This document shows positions 22,892 to 31,776 of a DNA stretch of 44,235 bases, piece after piece; the first letter of the stretch is position 1; every line of letters starts with the position of its first letter. The notes under the pieces were generated by a model. It was given only the letters and a program-made list of their open reading frames with translations. It had not been told where the DNA came from and searched no databases. This DNA is from CAZJJY01 sp964546445 (GTDB lineage: Bacteria; Patescibacteriota; Microgenomatia; PFEM01; JAPLYW01). The position numbers and the translations under genes were made by a program. The stretch is taken from contig CAZJJY010000002.1 of the NCBI GenBank assembly GCA_964546445.1, positions 1 through 44,235 of the forward strand, given 5' to 3'.

Positions 22892-23862
22892 ATTTCTGCC
22901 TCAATTTGCTTACTTAACTTAGGATTCTCTTCTAAAAATATACGAGCGGCTTCTTTACCTTGAGCGGTCATCTGTTTTCCATATTTATAAAAAGCACCCG
23001 ATTTTTCAACAATCCCTAATTCTACACCCTTATTAATAATATCTGCCTCTCTAGAAATACCAGCATTATTAAGAATATCAAATTCAGCTACTCTAAAAGG
23101 TGGAGCCATTTTGTTTTTCTTAATCCTAACTCGATGGCGAGAACCAATTGCTAATTCTCCATCTTTGATAACTTCTATCTTTCTAATATCTAATCTCATC
23201 GAACAATAAAATTTCAAAGCTAAACCACCAGGAGTTGTTTCTGGGTTACCAAACATGACACCAATTTTATGGCGTAATTGATTGGTAAAGAGAACAACTG
23301 TTTTTGATTTAGAAATAGCCCCTGTTAATTTACGCAAAGCCTGAGACATTAATCTGGCCTGTACTCCAATCATTGAATCTCCCATTTCGCCTTCTATTTC
23401 TGCTCTAGGGACTAAAGCGGCGACAGAATCAACAACAATTATATCAATTCCTCCAGATCTAACTAAAGTCTCAACAATTTCTAAAGCTTGTTCTCCTGTA
23501 TCTGGTTGAGAAATTAAAAGCTCATCTAAATTAACTCCCAAAACCTCAGCCCATGTTGGGTCTAAAGCATGTTCGGCATCGATAAAAGCGGCGACTCCGC
23601 CAGCTTTTTGCGCTTGGGCAATAACACTTAAAGCAACAGAAGTTTTTCCAGAAGCTTCGGGACCGAATACTTCAACAACTCTTCCACGAGGAAAACCACC
23701 AACTCCTAAAGCAATATCTAAAGAAATAGAACCAGAAGAAATAACATCAACTTTCTTAACCGCACCCTTTTCTCCCATCTTCATAATAGAACCCTTACCA
23801 TACTGTTTTTCTATCTGTTCCATGGCAATTTTTACTGCTTGTTTTTTCTGATCTTGGCTCAT
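22867..23862 (-). CDS. recA: Recombinase A
   Basis: 331 aa strand-exchange ATPase: KQAVKIAMEQIEKQYGKGSIM, Walker A GPEASGKT, FIDAEHALD, and VLFTNQLRHKIGVMFGNPET (L2 region). The frame is open to a TTG at 23901, but the family start is ATG 23862 (MSQDQKK). On the minus strand TTGTTT (23901-23896), 17 bp, CAAAAT (23878-23873) places transcription start only a few nt before this ATG. A near-palindrome sits in the spacer (see findings). The C-terminal acidic tail of E. coli RecA is absent. Confidence 0.96.
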   Translation of the reverse strand: MSQDQKKQAVKIAMEQIEKQYGKGSIMKMGEKGAVKKVDVISSGSISLDIALGVGGFPRGRVVEVFGPEASGKTSVALSVIAQAQKAGGVAAFIDAEHALDPTWAEVLGVNLDELLISQPDTGEQALEIVETLVRSGGIDIIVVDSVAALVPRAEIEGEMGDSMIGVQARLMSQALRKLTGAISKSKTVVLFTNQLRHKIGVMFGNPETTPGGLALKFYCSMRLDIRKIEVIKDGELAIGSRHRVRIKKNKMAPPFRVAEFDILNNAGISREADIINKGVELGIVEKSGAFYKYGKQMTAQGKEAARIFLEENPKLSKQIEAEIWKKEKQL

Positions 23863-23925
23863 AGTGAATGTAATTTTGGCATAAAGCATACCAAAAAACA
23901 AGAGATAAATTTAAAATAATAAGAA

Positions 23926-24336
23926 TTAACGTTTTGGAGATTGTTTCTTTGCTCTAGCTCGACCACCTCGGCCAACTTTTCTTCTTTCTCTGGCTCTTGG
24001 GTCTCTAGTAAGAAGTTTATGTTTCTTTAAAATATCATGATAGACTTCTCTGTTTTCTTTATCTAAAGCTCTAGCTACTCCATGAATAATAGCACCTAGT
24101 TGAGCACTCTTACCTGATCCTTTTACTCTCACCGTAATATAATATTTTCCTTCTTTATCAGTTACTCTAAAAGGTTTTGAATAAAAGAACTCTTCCTGTT
24201 TTGAAGGGAAGTATTCATTAATTGGTTTATCATTAACAATTGATTTTCCTTTGCCTTTAAAAAGACGAACTCTAGCAACAGCCTCTTTTCTTCTTCCTAC
24301 AGTATAAATATAGTCTTTCTTTTTTTTAGTTGCCAT
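23926..24336 (-). CDS. rpsI: Ribosomal protein S9
   Basis: 136 aa small-subunit protein: YTVGRRKEAVARVRLFKGKG, then the RDPRARERRKVGRGGRARAKK end. The extreme C-terminus QSPKR differs slightly from the usual QFSKR that reaches the P site. Last gene of the ribosomal cluster, 2 nt after rplM; recA follows with its own promoter. Confidence 0.97.
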   Translation of the reverse strand: MATKKKKDYIYTVGRRKEAVARVRLFKGKGKSIVNDKPINEYFPSKQEEFFYSKPFRVTDKEGKYYITVRVKGSGKSAQLGAIIHGVARALDKENREVYHDILKKHKLLTRDPRARERRKVGRGGRARAKKQSPKR

Positions 24337-24338
24337 TT

Positions 24339-24788
24339 TTATTTAGTTTCCTTTTCTTTCTTTGTTTGTCCTTTTAATTTATCTTCATAAATATGTTTAT
24401 CATCAACAAAGATTTTTAATCTCGACATTCTTGGATCTCTTAATTTATTCTTTGGGAGCATCCCCTTAACAGCATGTTGAATAATTTTTCTTGGATCTTT
24501 ATCCATTTGCTGTTCAAAAGTTAATTCTTTAAATCCTCCAGGATAACCTGAATGCCTTCGGTAAAGTTTTCCTCTTTCTTTATTTCCACTGATCTTGACT
24601 TTTTTAGCATTGATGACAATAACATAATCACCACAGTCTAAATAGTTAACAAAATAAGTTTTTGTCTTACCCATTAAAAGATTGGCTACTTTAACGGATA
24701 ATCTTCCCAATATCTCACCCTTAGCGTCTAAAAGATGCCATTCTCTTCTAATATCCTTGGCTTTGGTTGTTCTTGTCTTGAAAGTCAT
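24339..24788 (-). CDS. rplM: Ribosomal protein L13
   Basis: 149 aa: REWHLLDAKGEILGRLSVKVANLLMGK, YVIVINAKKVKISGNK, RHSGYPGGFKE, AVKGMLPKNKL. Lysine-rich C-terminal tail. 2 nt after rplQ and 2 nt before rpsI, the usual rplM-rpsI pair. Confidence 0.97.
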   Translation of the reverse strand: MTFKTRTTKAKDIRREWHLLDAKGEILGRLSVKVANLLMGKTKTYFVNYLDCGDYVIVINAKKVKISGNKERGKLYRRHSGYPGGFKELTFEQQMDKDPRKIIQHAVKGMLPKNKLRDPRMSRLKIFVDDKHIYEDKLKGQTKKEKETK

Positions 24789-24790
24789 AA

Positions 24791-25228
24791 TTATTTCTTG
24801 GCAGTTTCTTTAGAAGTTTTTACTTCCTCCTTTGTTCCTTTTTTATCTTCTTTTTTCTCTACTTTCTTTTCTGGTTTCTTGGTTAATTCTATCTTAACCA
24901 TCAAAGCATCATCGCCTCTGCGATTACCAATTTTGGTAATCCTGGTAAATCCGCTTTTTTTATCTTTAAACAAAGGGGCTAATTCATCAACGATTTTATT
25001 AACCGCCTTTTTGTTCTGTAAAAAAGAAAGAATAAGGCGTCGGGCATGAAGGGTCTGCTTCTTTCCCTTGGTAATCAGTTTATCAGTTAGCCCTCTAATA
25101 GCCAAAGCCTTGGTTTGGGTGGTTTTAATTTCCCCATGTAAAACCAAGCTGTTTATTAAACTTTTAAAGAGGGCTTTTCTCTGAGCTGAGTTTCGAGAAA
25201 GTTTTCGACCCTTAACTCTGTGCCTCAT
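24791..25228 (-). CDS. rplQ: Ribosomal protein L17 with charged C-terminal extension
   Basis: 145 aa. MRHRVKGRKLSRNSAQRKAL is the family N-terminus, so ATG 25228 is preferred over in-frame codons to 25249; it shares ATGA with the rpoA stop. The globular part ends near residue 118; the last 27 residues are K/E-rich (KVEKKEDKKGTKEE), an extension also common in other lineages. Confidence 0.96.
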   Translation of the reverse strand: MRHRVKGRKLSRNSAQRKALFKSLINSLVLHGEIKTTQTKALAIRGLTDKLITKGKKQTLHARRLILSFLQNKKAVNKIVDELAPLFKDKKSGFTRITKIGNRRGDDALMVKIELTKKPEKKVEKKEDKKGTKEEVKTSKETAKK

Positions 25229-26151
25229 TTCTTTTTGCCAACCTCCCACTCAATACCCTGCTTTTTCAAAGCAGCTTTAACGGTTTTAATTGATTTATCC
25301 CCAAGGTTTTTAACCTTAGCTAAATTATCAGGATTAGCTCCGAATAAATCGGAAACAGTTCCGTAACCGCTCTTACGTAGAGCATTGACAATTCTGGTTG
25401 GAAGATCTAACTCTTCTAGAGTTAAGCTCCCCGTTTCAGAATCAATCTTTGATTCTTTAACCTTCTTAACCACTGCTTTCTTAGGGTTAATAATTTGGTT
25501 AAAGAAAGCAAGTAAGATATCGGCACTTGAAACAAGTGCGTCTTTTGCTTTAATACTACCATCGGTAGTAATTTCTAGAATCAACTTATCAAAGTCAATA
25601 CGTTGACCAATACGAGTTGCCTCGACTTGATAGTTAACTCTTTTGACAGGTGAAAAAGCAGCGTCAACTGGAATAACTCCCAATTTATCTACCTCTCTTT
25701 CTGTGGCCGGTGCATAACCAAAACCACGCTCAACGGTAATCTCAGCCTTCAAACTACTTTGTTTGTTAGCTAAATTAGCCAAAACATGATCTTTGTTAAC
25801 AATTTCTACTCCGGCGGAAGCCTTAATGTCTCCGGCTTTAACTTCACCAGGACCATTTTTTTCAAGCTCTAGCTTAACTGGCTTTTCACCTTCGTATTGA
25901 ACTCTAACTTCCTTAAGGTTAAGGATAAATTCAATGATATCCTCACTCATCCCCTCCAAAGTTGAGAATTTATGTTTAGCGCCGTTAATTTTTACCTGAG
26001 TGATAGCCGCTCCAGGTAAAGAACTTAGTAAAACTCGGCGTAGAGAATTACCTAAGGTTTGACCGTAACCTTGTTCTAAAGGTTCAATAATAAAACGACC
26101 ATAATCGTTTTTACTTTCTTCTGTCTTTATATCGAAAAGTGTTTTAAGCAT
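25225..26151 (-). CDS. rpoA: RNA polymerase alpha subunit
   Basis: 308 aa: N-terminal dimerisation domain (FIIEPLEQGYGQTLGNSLRRVLLSSLPG), linker, and C-terminal domain with helix-hairpin-helix (LRKSGYGTVSDLFGANPDNLAKVKNLG) that binds UP elements and activators. Shine-Dalgarno AAAGGAGG lies 9 nt before the ATG. 26 nt after rpsD and overlapping rplQ by 4 bp. Confidence 0.97.
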   Translation of the reverse strand: MLKTLFDIKTEESKNDYGRFIIEPLEQGYGQTLGNSLRRVLLSSLPGAAITQVKINGAKHKFSTLEGMSEDIIEFILNLKEVRVQYEGEKPVKLELEKNGPGEVKAGDIKASAGVEIVNKDHVLANLANKQSSLKAEITVERGFGYAPATEREVDKLGVIPVDAAFSPVKRVNYQVEATRIGQRIDFDKLILEITTDGSIKAKDALVSSADILLAFFNQIINPKKAVVKKVKESKIDSETGSLTLEELDLPTRIVNALRKSGYGTVSDLFGANPDNLAKVKNLGDKSIKTVKAALKKQGIEWEVGKKK

Positions 26152-26177
26152 AATTTGCCTCCTTTAATATTTTAATT

Positions 26178-26801
26178 TTAACGAGAATAATATTCTACTA
26201 TTAATTTTTCATCAATGTCGCCTTCAATCTCATCTCTTTTAGGTAACCTGACTACTTGACCAACAGCGGCTTTTTTCTTCAGCCATGCTGGAATTTTTTC
26301 TTTAGTTTTTAACAACTTTTTAATTTCATCTAATTTTAAAGCTTTATCAGACAAACTTACAGTTTGTCCTGGTTTAAGTAAAAAAGAAGCGATGTTAACT
26401 TTCTTACCATCAACCAAAATATGTTTATGAGAAACTAATTGTCTCGCAAAAGATTTTGATGGAGCAAATTTTAATTTAAAAACAACATTATCCAATCTTG
26501 ATTCTAACATCTGTAATAATACTTCTCCTTTAAGTTCTTTTGCTTTCTGAGCTTTCTTAAAGTAATTATGAAGTTGCTTCTCTAATATTCCATAAGTTCT
26601 TTTAACCTTCTGTTTTTCTCTTAATTGTTTCCCATATTCACTTACTCTCGCTCTTGATGTTCTTAAACCATGTTGCCCTGGTGCAACCGGTCCTTTTTTA
26701 TCTATTGGACATGAAGGAGAATAACAACGATCTCCTTTTAAAAACAGTTTTACTTTTTCTCGCCGACATAGTCTACATTTAGGTCCTGTGTATTTTGCCA
26801 T
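26178..26801 (-). CDS. rpsD: Ribosomal protein S4, zinc-binding form
   Basis: 207 aa primary 16S rRNA binder. N-terminal zinc motif with CRLC and later CYSPSC cysteines; HGLRTSRARVSEYGKQLREKQK; S4 domain (LESRLDNVVFKLKFAPS...HILVDGKKVNIAS). Expected length. An AAAGGAGAG Shine-Dalgarno lies inside the end of rpsK, 3 nt upstream. Confidence 0.97.
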   Translation of the reverse strand: MAKYTGPKCRLCRREKVKLFLKGDRCYSPSCPIDKKGPVAPGQHGLRTSRARVSEYGKQLREKQKVKRTYGILEKQLHNYFKKAQKAKELKGEVLLQMLESRLDNVVFKLKFAPSKSFARQLVSHKHILVDGKKVNIASFLLKPGQTVSLSDKALKLDEIKKLLKTKEKIPAWLKKKAAVGQVVRLPKRDEIEGDIDEKLIVEYYSR

Positions 26802-26804
26802 TTT

Positions 26805-27146
26805 TTATACTCTCCTTTGCTTTCTTGCTCGAGGTCCATTATGAGGAATCGGTGTTACATCGGCAATTAAACTCATTTTTAGGCCAACTGACCTTAAAGC
26901 TCTTAAAGAAGCGTCTCTACCTGGCCCAGGTCCTTTAATATAAACTTCAACTTCGGTTACTCCCAATCCTTGGGCTTTTCTAGCCACGGTGTCAACAGCA
27001 CTAGTAGCCGCATAAGGAGTTGATTTTCTTGTTCCTTTAAAACCTAATGTTCCGGTTGAACCCCAACATAGAGTCTTCCCTTCCATATTGGTAAAGGTTA
27101 CTAAAGTATTATTAAAAGTGGCGGAAACAAAAACTTTTGCTTTCAT
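26805..27146 (-). CDS. rpsK: Ribosomal protein S11, short N-terminus
   Basis: 113 aa against about 129 in most bacteria. Begins MKAKVFVSATFNNTLVTFTN, so the basic N-terminal extension is missing. The body is intact (GFKGTRKSTPYAATSA, VKGPGPGRDASLRALRSVG-like) and ends TPIPHNGPRARKQRRV, with P-R-A-R where R-P-P-K is usual. Confidence 0.96.
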   Translation of the reverse strand: MKAKVFVSATFNNTLVTFTNMEGKTLCWGSTGTLGFKGTRKSTPYAATSAVDTVARKAQGLGVTEVEVYIKGPGPGRDASLRALRSVGLKMSLIADVTPIPHNGPRARKQRRV

Positions 27147-27150
27147 TATT

Positions 27151-27543
27151 TTATTCTGTTCCTAACTTAGCTCGATCATCTTTTTTCATCGCTCCGATAG
27201 TTTTTCTCTTACCGCGTTTAGTACGAGCGTTAGAACGAGTTCTTTGCCCTCTGGCTGGTAATCCATCGGTGTGTCTATGACCGCGATAGGAACCAATAGT
27301 TTTTAATCTTTGAATATCTTCTGAAACTTTCTTTCTTAAATCACCTTCAACCAAAAAAGTATCTAAAGATTTGGTGATACGAGATACTTCTTCACCAGAT
27401 AATTTACCAATTCTTTTATCAGGCTCAATTTTGGCCTTTTTTAAGACTTCCAAAACATTATGCTTACCTAAACCATAGATATAAGTAAGCCCAATGTCGG
27501 CTCTTTTGTTCTCTGGTAAGTCAATTCCAATAATTCTAGTCAT
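27151..27543 (-). CDS. rpsM: Ribosomal protein S13
   Basis: 130 aa: RIIGIDLPENKRADIGLTYIYGLG, RLKTIGSYRGHRHTDGLPARGQRTRSNARTKRG in which the G-L-P-x-R-G-Q-R-T motif is clear, and a basic tail. 6 nt after rpmJ, 4 nt before rpsK: the standard alpha-operon order. Confidence 0.97.
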   Translation of the reverse strand: MTRIIGIDLPENKRADIGLTYIYGLGKHNVLEVLKKAKIEPDKRIGKLSGEEVSRITKSLDTFLVEGDLRKKVSEDIQRLKTIGSYRGHRHTDGLPARGQRTRSNARTKRGKRKTIGAMKKDDRAKLGTE

Positions 27544-27549
27544 CTTTAA

Positions 27550-27663
27550 TTAACCCTGCCTCTGTTTATGGGTCGGGTTTTCACAAATAATATAAAGTTT
27601 GTTTCGGCGTCGTACTGTTTTACATTTAATACAACGTTTTTTAACACTTGATTTAACTTTCAT
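27550..27663 (-). CDS. rpmJ: Ribosomal protein L36
   Basis: 37 aa, easily missed: MKVKSSVKKRCIKCKTVRRR, then NKLYIICENPTHKQRQG. C11, C14, C27 and H32 give the zinc site of the C+ form. 2 nt after infA, 6 nt before rpsM. Confidence 0.95.
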   Translation of the reverse strand: MKVKSSVKKRCIKCKTVRRRNKLYIICENPTHKQRQG

Positions 27664-27665
27664 TT

Positions 27666-27884
27666 TTAATTTCTTCTAACTATTCTTCCTTTTTCGTCAT
27701 CATAAAGGGTCATCTCTAAATCAACTTGATCACCAACCATAACCTTAATATGATAAATTCTCATCTTCCCGGCTAGATGACACAAGATAATTCTTCCGTC
27801 TTCTAGCTCTACTCTAAAAGTTGCATTCGGTAGGGACTCAGTAACTTCGCCCTTTAATTTAATAGTTTCTTCCTTTTTTACCAT
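27666..27884 (-). CDS. infA: Translation initiation factor IF-1
   Basis: 72 aa OB-fold protein: IKLKGEVTESLPNATFRVELEDG, AGKMRIYHIKVMVGDQVDLEMTLYD, GRIVRRN. Full length for the family. Preceded by map with a 48-nt gap and followed by rpmJ. Confidence 0.97.
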   Translation of the reverse strand: MVKKEETIKLKGEVTESLPNATFRVELEDGRIILCHLAGKMRIYHIKVMVGDQVDLEMTLYDDEKGRIVRRN

Positions 27885-27932
27885 CTTTTTTGTTCTTATA
27901 TTCTACCAAACCTATAACCTTTAGTCCAGAAC

Positions 27933-28691
27933 CTAATTTAAGGCTGTTAAAACTACCGGTTCTTTACCTCTAACAAGCACCGAATGTTCAAAAAGTGCGG
28001 ATAATTTTCCATCTTCCGTCTCTATTGTCCAATCATCCTCCTTAATAACTAACCCAGGTTTCCCCTGTACATAAATAACTTCTATAGCTAAAACCATGCC
28101 ATCTTTGATTAAATCTGTATTTTCCATTCTTCCTTGAAAAAAACAAGGAATCATTGGATCTTCATGCAATTCTCTACCTACTCCATGCCCAGTTAGATTC
28201 TTGACTGGATTAAAACCAGCCTTTTTTAACTCTTTTTGAATAGCTTGTGAGATATGACCAATTCGGTTACCTGATTTGGCCTGTTTTATAGCTGACCTCA
28301 AGGCTTTTCTACCTGCTTTTAAAAATTTCTCTTTTTTCCTATCCTTTTTGTCACTAATAAGAATTGTTTCGGCCATATCAGTATGGAAACCCTTATAAAA
28401 TATACCAATATCAATACTTAAAAGATCACCTTTCCTTAATTTATAACCATCAGGAATACCATGAACAACCCCTTCATTAATATTTAAACAACTTGCCCAT
28501 CTATACCCTGAAACCATTTTAAAAGAAGCTTTTCCATTTTGTTCTTCAATTAACTTGGATATTAGATTTTCTAAAGAAGATAAACTTTTCCCTACTTCTG
28601 CTTGCTTTTTAGCCTCCCTTAAAACAAAGGCTAATTTTTTACCCCCTTCGATCATGACATCAACCTGCTTTTTATTCTTAATAAATATCAT
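27933..28691 (-). CDS. map: Methionine aminopeptidase, type I
   Basis: 252 aa enzyme removing the initiator Met. The metal ligands can be placed: VVHGIPDG, LSIDIGIFYKGFHTDMAET (two Asp), GHGVGRELHEDP (His), AIEVIYVQG and FEHSVLV (two Glu). Overlaps the adk stop by one base. Relevant to the PurF homologue, whose Ser2 would be exposed by it. Confidence 0.96.
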   Translation of the reverse strand: MIFIKNKKQVDVMIEGGKKLAFVLREAKKQAEVGKSLSSLENLISKLIEEQNGKASFKMVSGYRWASCLNINEGVVHGIPDGYKLRKGDLLSIDIGIFYKGFHTDMAETILISDKKDRKKEKFLKAGRKALRSAIKQAKSGNRIGHISQAIQKELKKAGFNPVKNLTGHGVGRELHEDPMIPCFFQGRMENTDLIKDGMVLAIEVIYVQGKPGLVIKEDDWTIETEDGKLSALFEHSVLVRGKEPVVLTALN

Positions 28692-29227
28692 TAGCTACTC
28701 AAATTTAATTTTTCTAAAATATCTTGATGAATTTTTTCTATTTCTCTTTCTCCACCAACTTCAATTAAAATCCCTTTTTCTTTATAAAAATCTAAAACTT
28801 GCCTAGTCTCTTCGTGAAAAATATCTAATCTTTCTTTAATAGCCTCTTCTGTATCATCTTTTCTTCCTCTTTTAAATAATCTTTTTTTACTTTCTTCATT
28901 AGAAATATTAATATATAAAACCTTTTCTAATTCAAAATTAAATTCCCTAGCTTGTTCAACATTTCTTGGGAAACCATCAATAACTACTCCATTTTCATAA
29001 GAAGATGATTTTAACTGTTCATTTAAAATCTTTAATGTTAATTCATCTTCAACTAAAGTTCCTTCTTCCATCGCCTCTTTTATCTCTTTTGCTTCTTTAG
29101 TATCTGCTTTAGAAATATAGGAAAGTAAATTCCCAACGGTTAAACAGGGAACTCCCAGAAAATCAGCTAACATTTTAGCCTGAGTTGATTTACCTGATCC
29201 TGCAGGTCCTAATAAAATAAAATTCAT
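28691..29227 (-). CDS. adk: Adenylate kinase, short-LID form
   Basis: 178 aa: GPAGSGKST P-loop (7-15), NMP-binding helices, VIDGFPRNVEQA, then RGRKDDTEEAIKERL. The long LID domain of typical 214-aa bacterial enzymes is replaced by a short loop, and there is no zinc-binding Cys set. Balances ATP/ADP/AMP. Directly after secY with no spacer, overlapping map by one base. Confidence 0.95.
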   Translation of the reverse strand: MNFILLGPAGSGKSTQAKMLADFLGVPCLTVGNLLSYISKADTKEAKEIKEAMEEGTLVEDELTLKILNEQLKSSSYENGVVIDGFPRNVEQAREFNFELEKVLYINISNEESKKRLFKRGRKDDTEEAIKERLDIFHEETRQVLDFYKEKGILIEVGGEREIEKIHQDILEKLNLSS

Positions 29228-30514
29228 TTATTTAGAATAACTATCATAACTACGCATAACCATCATTGATTCCAATTGTCTGGTTGTTTCTAAAACAACT
29301 GAGACAACAATAAGAATTCCTGTTCCCCCTAAGCTCATGGTCGCAACCCCAGTTATTCCTTGGGCAATAGAAGGTAAAATAGCAACAACACCTAAGAATA
29401 ATGCTCCAACTAAAGTAAGCCTACTTAAAATTTTATTAAGGTAATGAACGGTTGGTTCTCCTGGTCTAATACCAGGAATAAAACCACCGTACTTTTTAAT
29501 CTCATCAGCAACCTTTTTAGGATTAAAGATAGCAGCGGTATAAAAATAAGTAAAACCGATAACCAAAACAAAATAAATAAAATTATAGGAAAATCCATTC
29601 GGTCTAAAAAATCTTGTTACACCTGTAGCAAAACGAGCCAAAAGATCATTCGGAACTCCTTGTAAAAAATTAGCTAACATGGAAGGAAGTAAAACTAAAG
29701 AAACAGCAAAAATAATAGGAATTACTCCAGCTTGATTAATCTTCAAGGGCAAATAGGTAGACTGACCTCCATACATTTTTTGCCCACTAATACGACGCGC
29801 ATACTGAATTTTAATCTTTCTTTTAGCCTCATTAATAAAGACAATCCCCGCAATAACGGCAATTCCCATAATGACAAAGATTAAAATATTCAAGGCATTT
29901 TCTGGACTAAAGATACTGGCTGTCTGTCCAAAAGAAGCTGGTAAACGGCCAACAATACCGGCAAAAATAACCATAGAAATACCGTTACCAATTCCTTTTT
30001 CAGAAATTAATTCTCCCAACCACATTAAAAAGACAGTTCCGGCCACCATGGTTACAACTAAAGTCAATAGCCTGAGAGGGTCTAAATTAGCAATAATACC
30101 TTGGTTACGTAGTAAAGCGTACATTCCAAAAGATTGCATGGCTGCCAAAGGAATTGTGGTCATTCTAATATACTGTTGAATTTTCTTTTGCCCATATTCA
30201 CCTTCTTTTTGTAAAGCCTCTAACTTAGGAATAACCATGGTTAAAAGTTGGAAAATAATGGAAGCATTAATGTAAGGATTTAATCCCAAAGCCATAATGG
30301 AGAAGTTGGCTAGTGTTCCTCCGGAAAAGATATCCAAGAGACCTAAAAGCTGGTTTTGAGCAAACAAGCTCTTTAAAGCAGCTGCATTAACAGCTGGAAC
30401 AGGAATATGAGCGGCTAATCTGAAGACAACAAAAATAAAAGCCGTAAATAAGATACGACGGCGAAGTTCAGGAATTCTCCAAGCATTAACAATAGTATTT
30501 AAAATTTTGTTCAT
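29228..30514 (-). CDS. secY: Protein translocase subunit SecY
   Basis: 428 aa channel subunit with ten hydrophobic helices: AAHIPVPAVNAAAL, GLNPYINASIIFQLL, GQKMYGGQSTYLPLKINQAGVIPIIFA split over helices 6-7, GFIPGIRPGEPT loop. Complete. Overlaps rplO by 4 bp. With secD/secF at 5.8-8.0 kb, most of the core Sec channel is in this window. Confidence 0.97.
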   Translation of the reverse strand: MNKILNTIVNAWRIPELRRRILFTAFIFVVFRLAAHIPVPAVNAAALKSLFAQNQLLGLLDIFSGGTLANFSIMALGLNPYINASIIFQLLTMVIPKLEALQKEGEYGQKKIQQYIRMTTIPLAAMQSFGMYALLRNQGIIANLDPLRLLTLVVTMVAGTVFLMWLGELISEKGIGNGISMVIFAGIVGRLPASFGQTASIFSPENALNILIFVIMGIAVIAGIVFINEAKRKIKIQYARRISGQKMYGGQSTYLPLKINQAGVIPIIFAVSLVLLPSMLANFLQGVPNDLLARFATGVTRFFRPNGFSYNFIYFVLVIGFTYFYTAAIFNPKKVADEIKKYGGFIPGIRPGEPTVHYLNKILSRLTLVGALFLGVVAILPSIAQGITGVATMSLGGTGILIVVSVVLETTRQLESMMVMRSYDSYSK

Positions 30515-30978
30515 TTAGCTTTAGATTTCTCTTGCAAAACCTTACCGCCTGCTTTTTCTATTTTCTTTTTGGCTGACTTAGAACAGGGCAAATCAACCTT
30601 TAAGGCTATCTCTAGTTTACCATCACCGAGTATTTTAACGCCAAATTTTTCGGCTTGCTTTGAATCAACAATACCTAATTTGGCTAAACTATCTTTATTA
30701 ACCTTATCATCTTTTTTAAATAAACTAAGATAACTAAGGTTAACTATCAAAGGTTTGTTTTTGATAGCCTTTAGTTTTTCTTTACCTCTTTGCAAAGGTA
30801 ATCTTTTGAAAAGTGACTTTTTAGATTTTGTCCCTGAAAAATCCAAAGGAATTTTCCCTCTAGACTTGGCTCCTTTAGAACCGCGACCCGATGTATGGCC
30901 ACCTTTACCTGAGCCGTAACCACGACCGACTCTTTTCTTTGATGATTTGGTGGTTTTCTTAAGATTATTAAGATTCAT
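30511..30978 (-). CDS. rplO: Ribosomal protein L15
   Basis: 155 aa: glycine/arginine-rich N-terminus (RVGRGYGSGKGGHTSGRGSKG) that threads into 23S rRNA, then FKRLPLQRG and a conserved C-terminal domain. Directly follows rpsE with a one-base overlap; rpmD (L30), which normally lies between, is absent. Confidence 0.96.
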   Translation of the reverse strand: MNLNNLKKTTKSSKKRVGRGYGSGKGGHTSGRGSKGAKSRGKIPLDFSGTKSKKSLFKRLPLQRGKEKLKAIKNKPLIVNLSYLSLFKKDDKVNKDSLAKLGIVDSKQAEKFGVKILGDGKLEIALKVDLPCSKSAKKKIEKAGGKVLQEKSKAK

Positions 30979-31439
30979 TATTTTTTCTCCTTTTGATAAA
31001 TAGTTGATAATTTTTGTAAAGCTGCCAAAGTAACATAAACATTACTGGCCTTGTTAGTTGTTCCTAAAATCTTAGCTACGATATCTCTTATCCCAGCTAA
31101 TTCAACAACCACCCTGACTGGGCCACCAGCAATAAGACCGGTTCCTTTTGGAGCTGGTTTTAATATTATTTTAGCCGCTCCTTTTTTCATTCTTACCTCA
31201 TAAGGAATAGTTGTCTCTTTTATAGGAACATCAATTAAATTTTTTCTAGCCTTACTAATTCCTTTCTTAATTCCTCCTCTAACATCTAATGCTTTCCCTA
31301 AACCTACTCCAACTCTTCCTTTTCTGTCACCGACAACGGTCAGAACAGAAAACCCAATCTTGTTTCCTCCTTTGGTTTTTTTAGAAACACGACTAATTTG
31401 AACTATTTTTTCTTCAAAATCCCTAGCATCTTCTTCCAT
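30978..31439 (-). CDS. rpsE: Ribosomal protein S5
   Basis: 153 aa: FEEKIVQISRVSKKTKGGNKIGFSVLTVVGD (dsRBD-like), GRVGVGLGKA, GTGLIAGGPVRVVVELAGIRDIVAKILG. Slightly shorter than usual (about 166) at the N-terminus. One-base overlaps with rplR and rplO. Confidence 0.97.
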   Translation of the reverse strand: MEEDARDFEEKIVQISRVSKKTKGGNKIGFSVLTVVGDRKGRVGVGLGKALDVRGGIKKGISKARKNLIDVPIKETTIPYEVRMKKGAAKIILKPAPKGTGLIAGGPVRVVVELAGIRDIVAKILGTTNKASNVYVTLAALQKLSTIYQKEKK

Positions 31440-31774
31440 TAGAATTCTAAGCCTCCTTTTCTGGCCCCTTCAGCTAATGCTTTAACACGACCATGATATT
31501 TATAAGAACGTCTATCAAATTTTATTTTTTTAACTCCTGCTTTTTTAGCCTTTTCAGCTAAAAGCTCACCAACTAAACCTGCCTTTTTAACCTTGGTTAT
31601 TTTTTCTTTAAGATCTTTTTTATTTAATTCTTTTTCACCACATGATACTAAGGTATGACTCTCTTTATCATCAATAATCTGAGCATAAATATATTTATTG
31701 GAACGAAAAACAGCCAAGCGAAAACGTTTATCTACATTTTTATTATTTTTCTGTTTTTTTATTTCTTTTTTCAT
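31439..31774 (-). CDS. rplR: Ribosomal protein L18
   Basis: 111 aa 5S rRNA-binding protein: RLAVFRSNKYIYAQIIDDKESHTL, then GELLAEKAKKAGVKKIKFDR and YHGRVKALAEGARKGGLEF. Typical length. 2 nt after rplF. Confidence 0.97.
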   Translation of the reverse strand: MKKEIKKQKNNKNVDKRFRLAVFRSNKYIYAQIIDDKESHTLVSCGEKELNKKDLKEKITKVKKAGLVGELLAEKAKKAGVKKIKFDRRSYKYHGRVKALAEGARKGGLEF

Positions 31775-31776
31775 TT

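Noticed and set aside
23863..23901. recA starting at TTG 23901 with 13 extra residues
   Set aside because: The extra segment covers the promoter and its palindrome; MSQDQKK at 23862 is the usual start.
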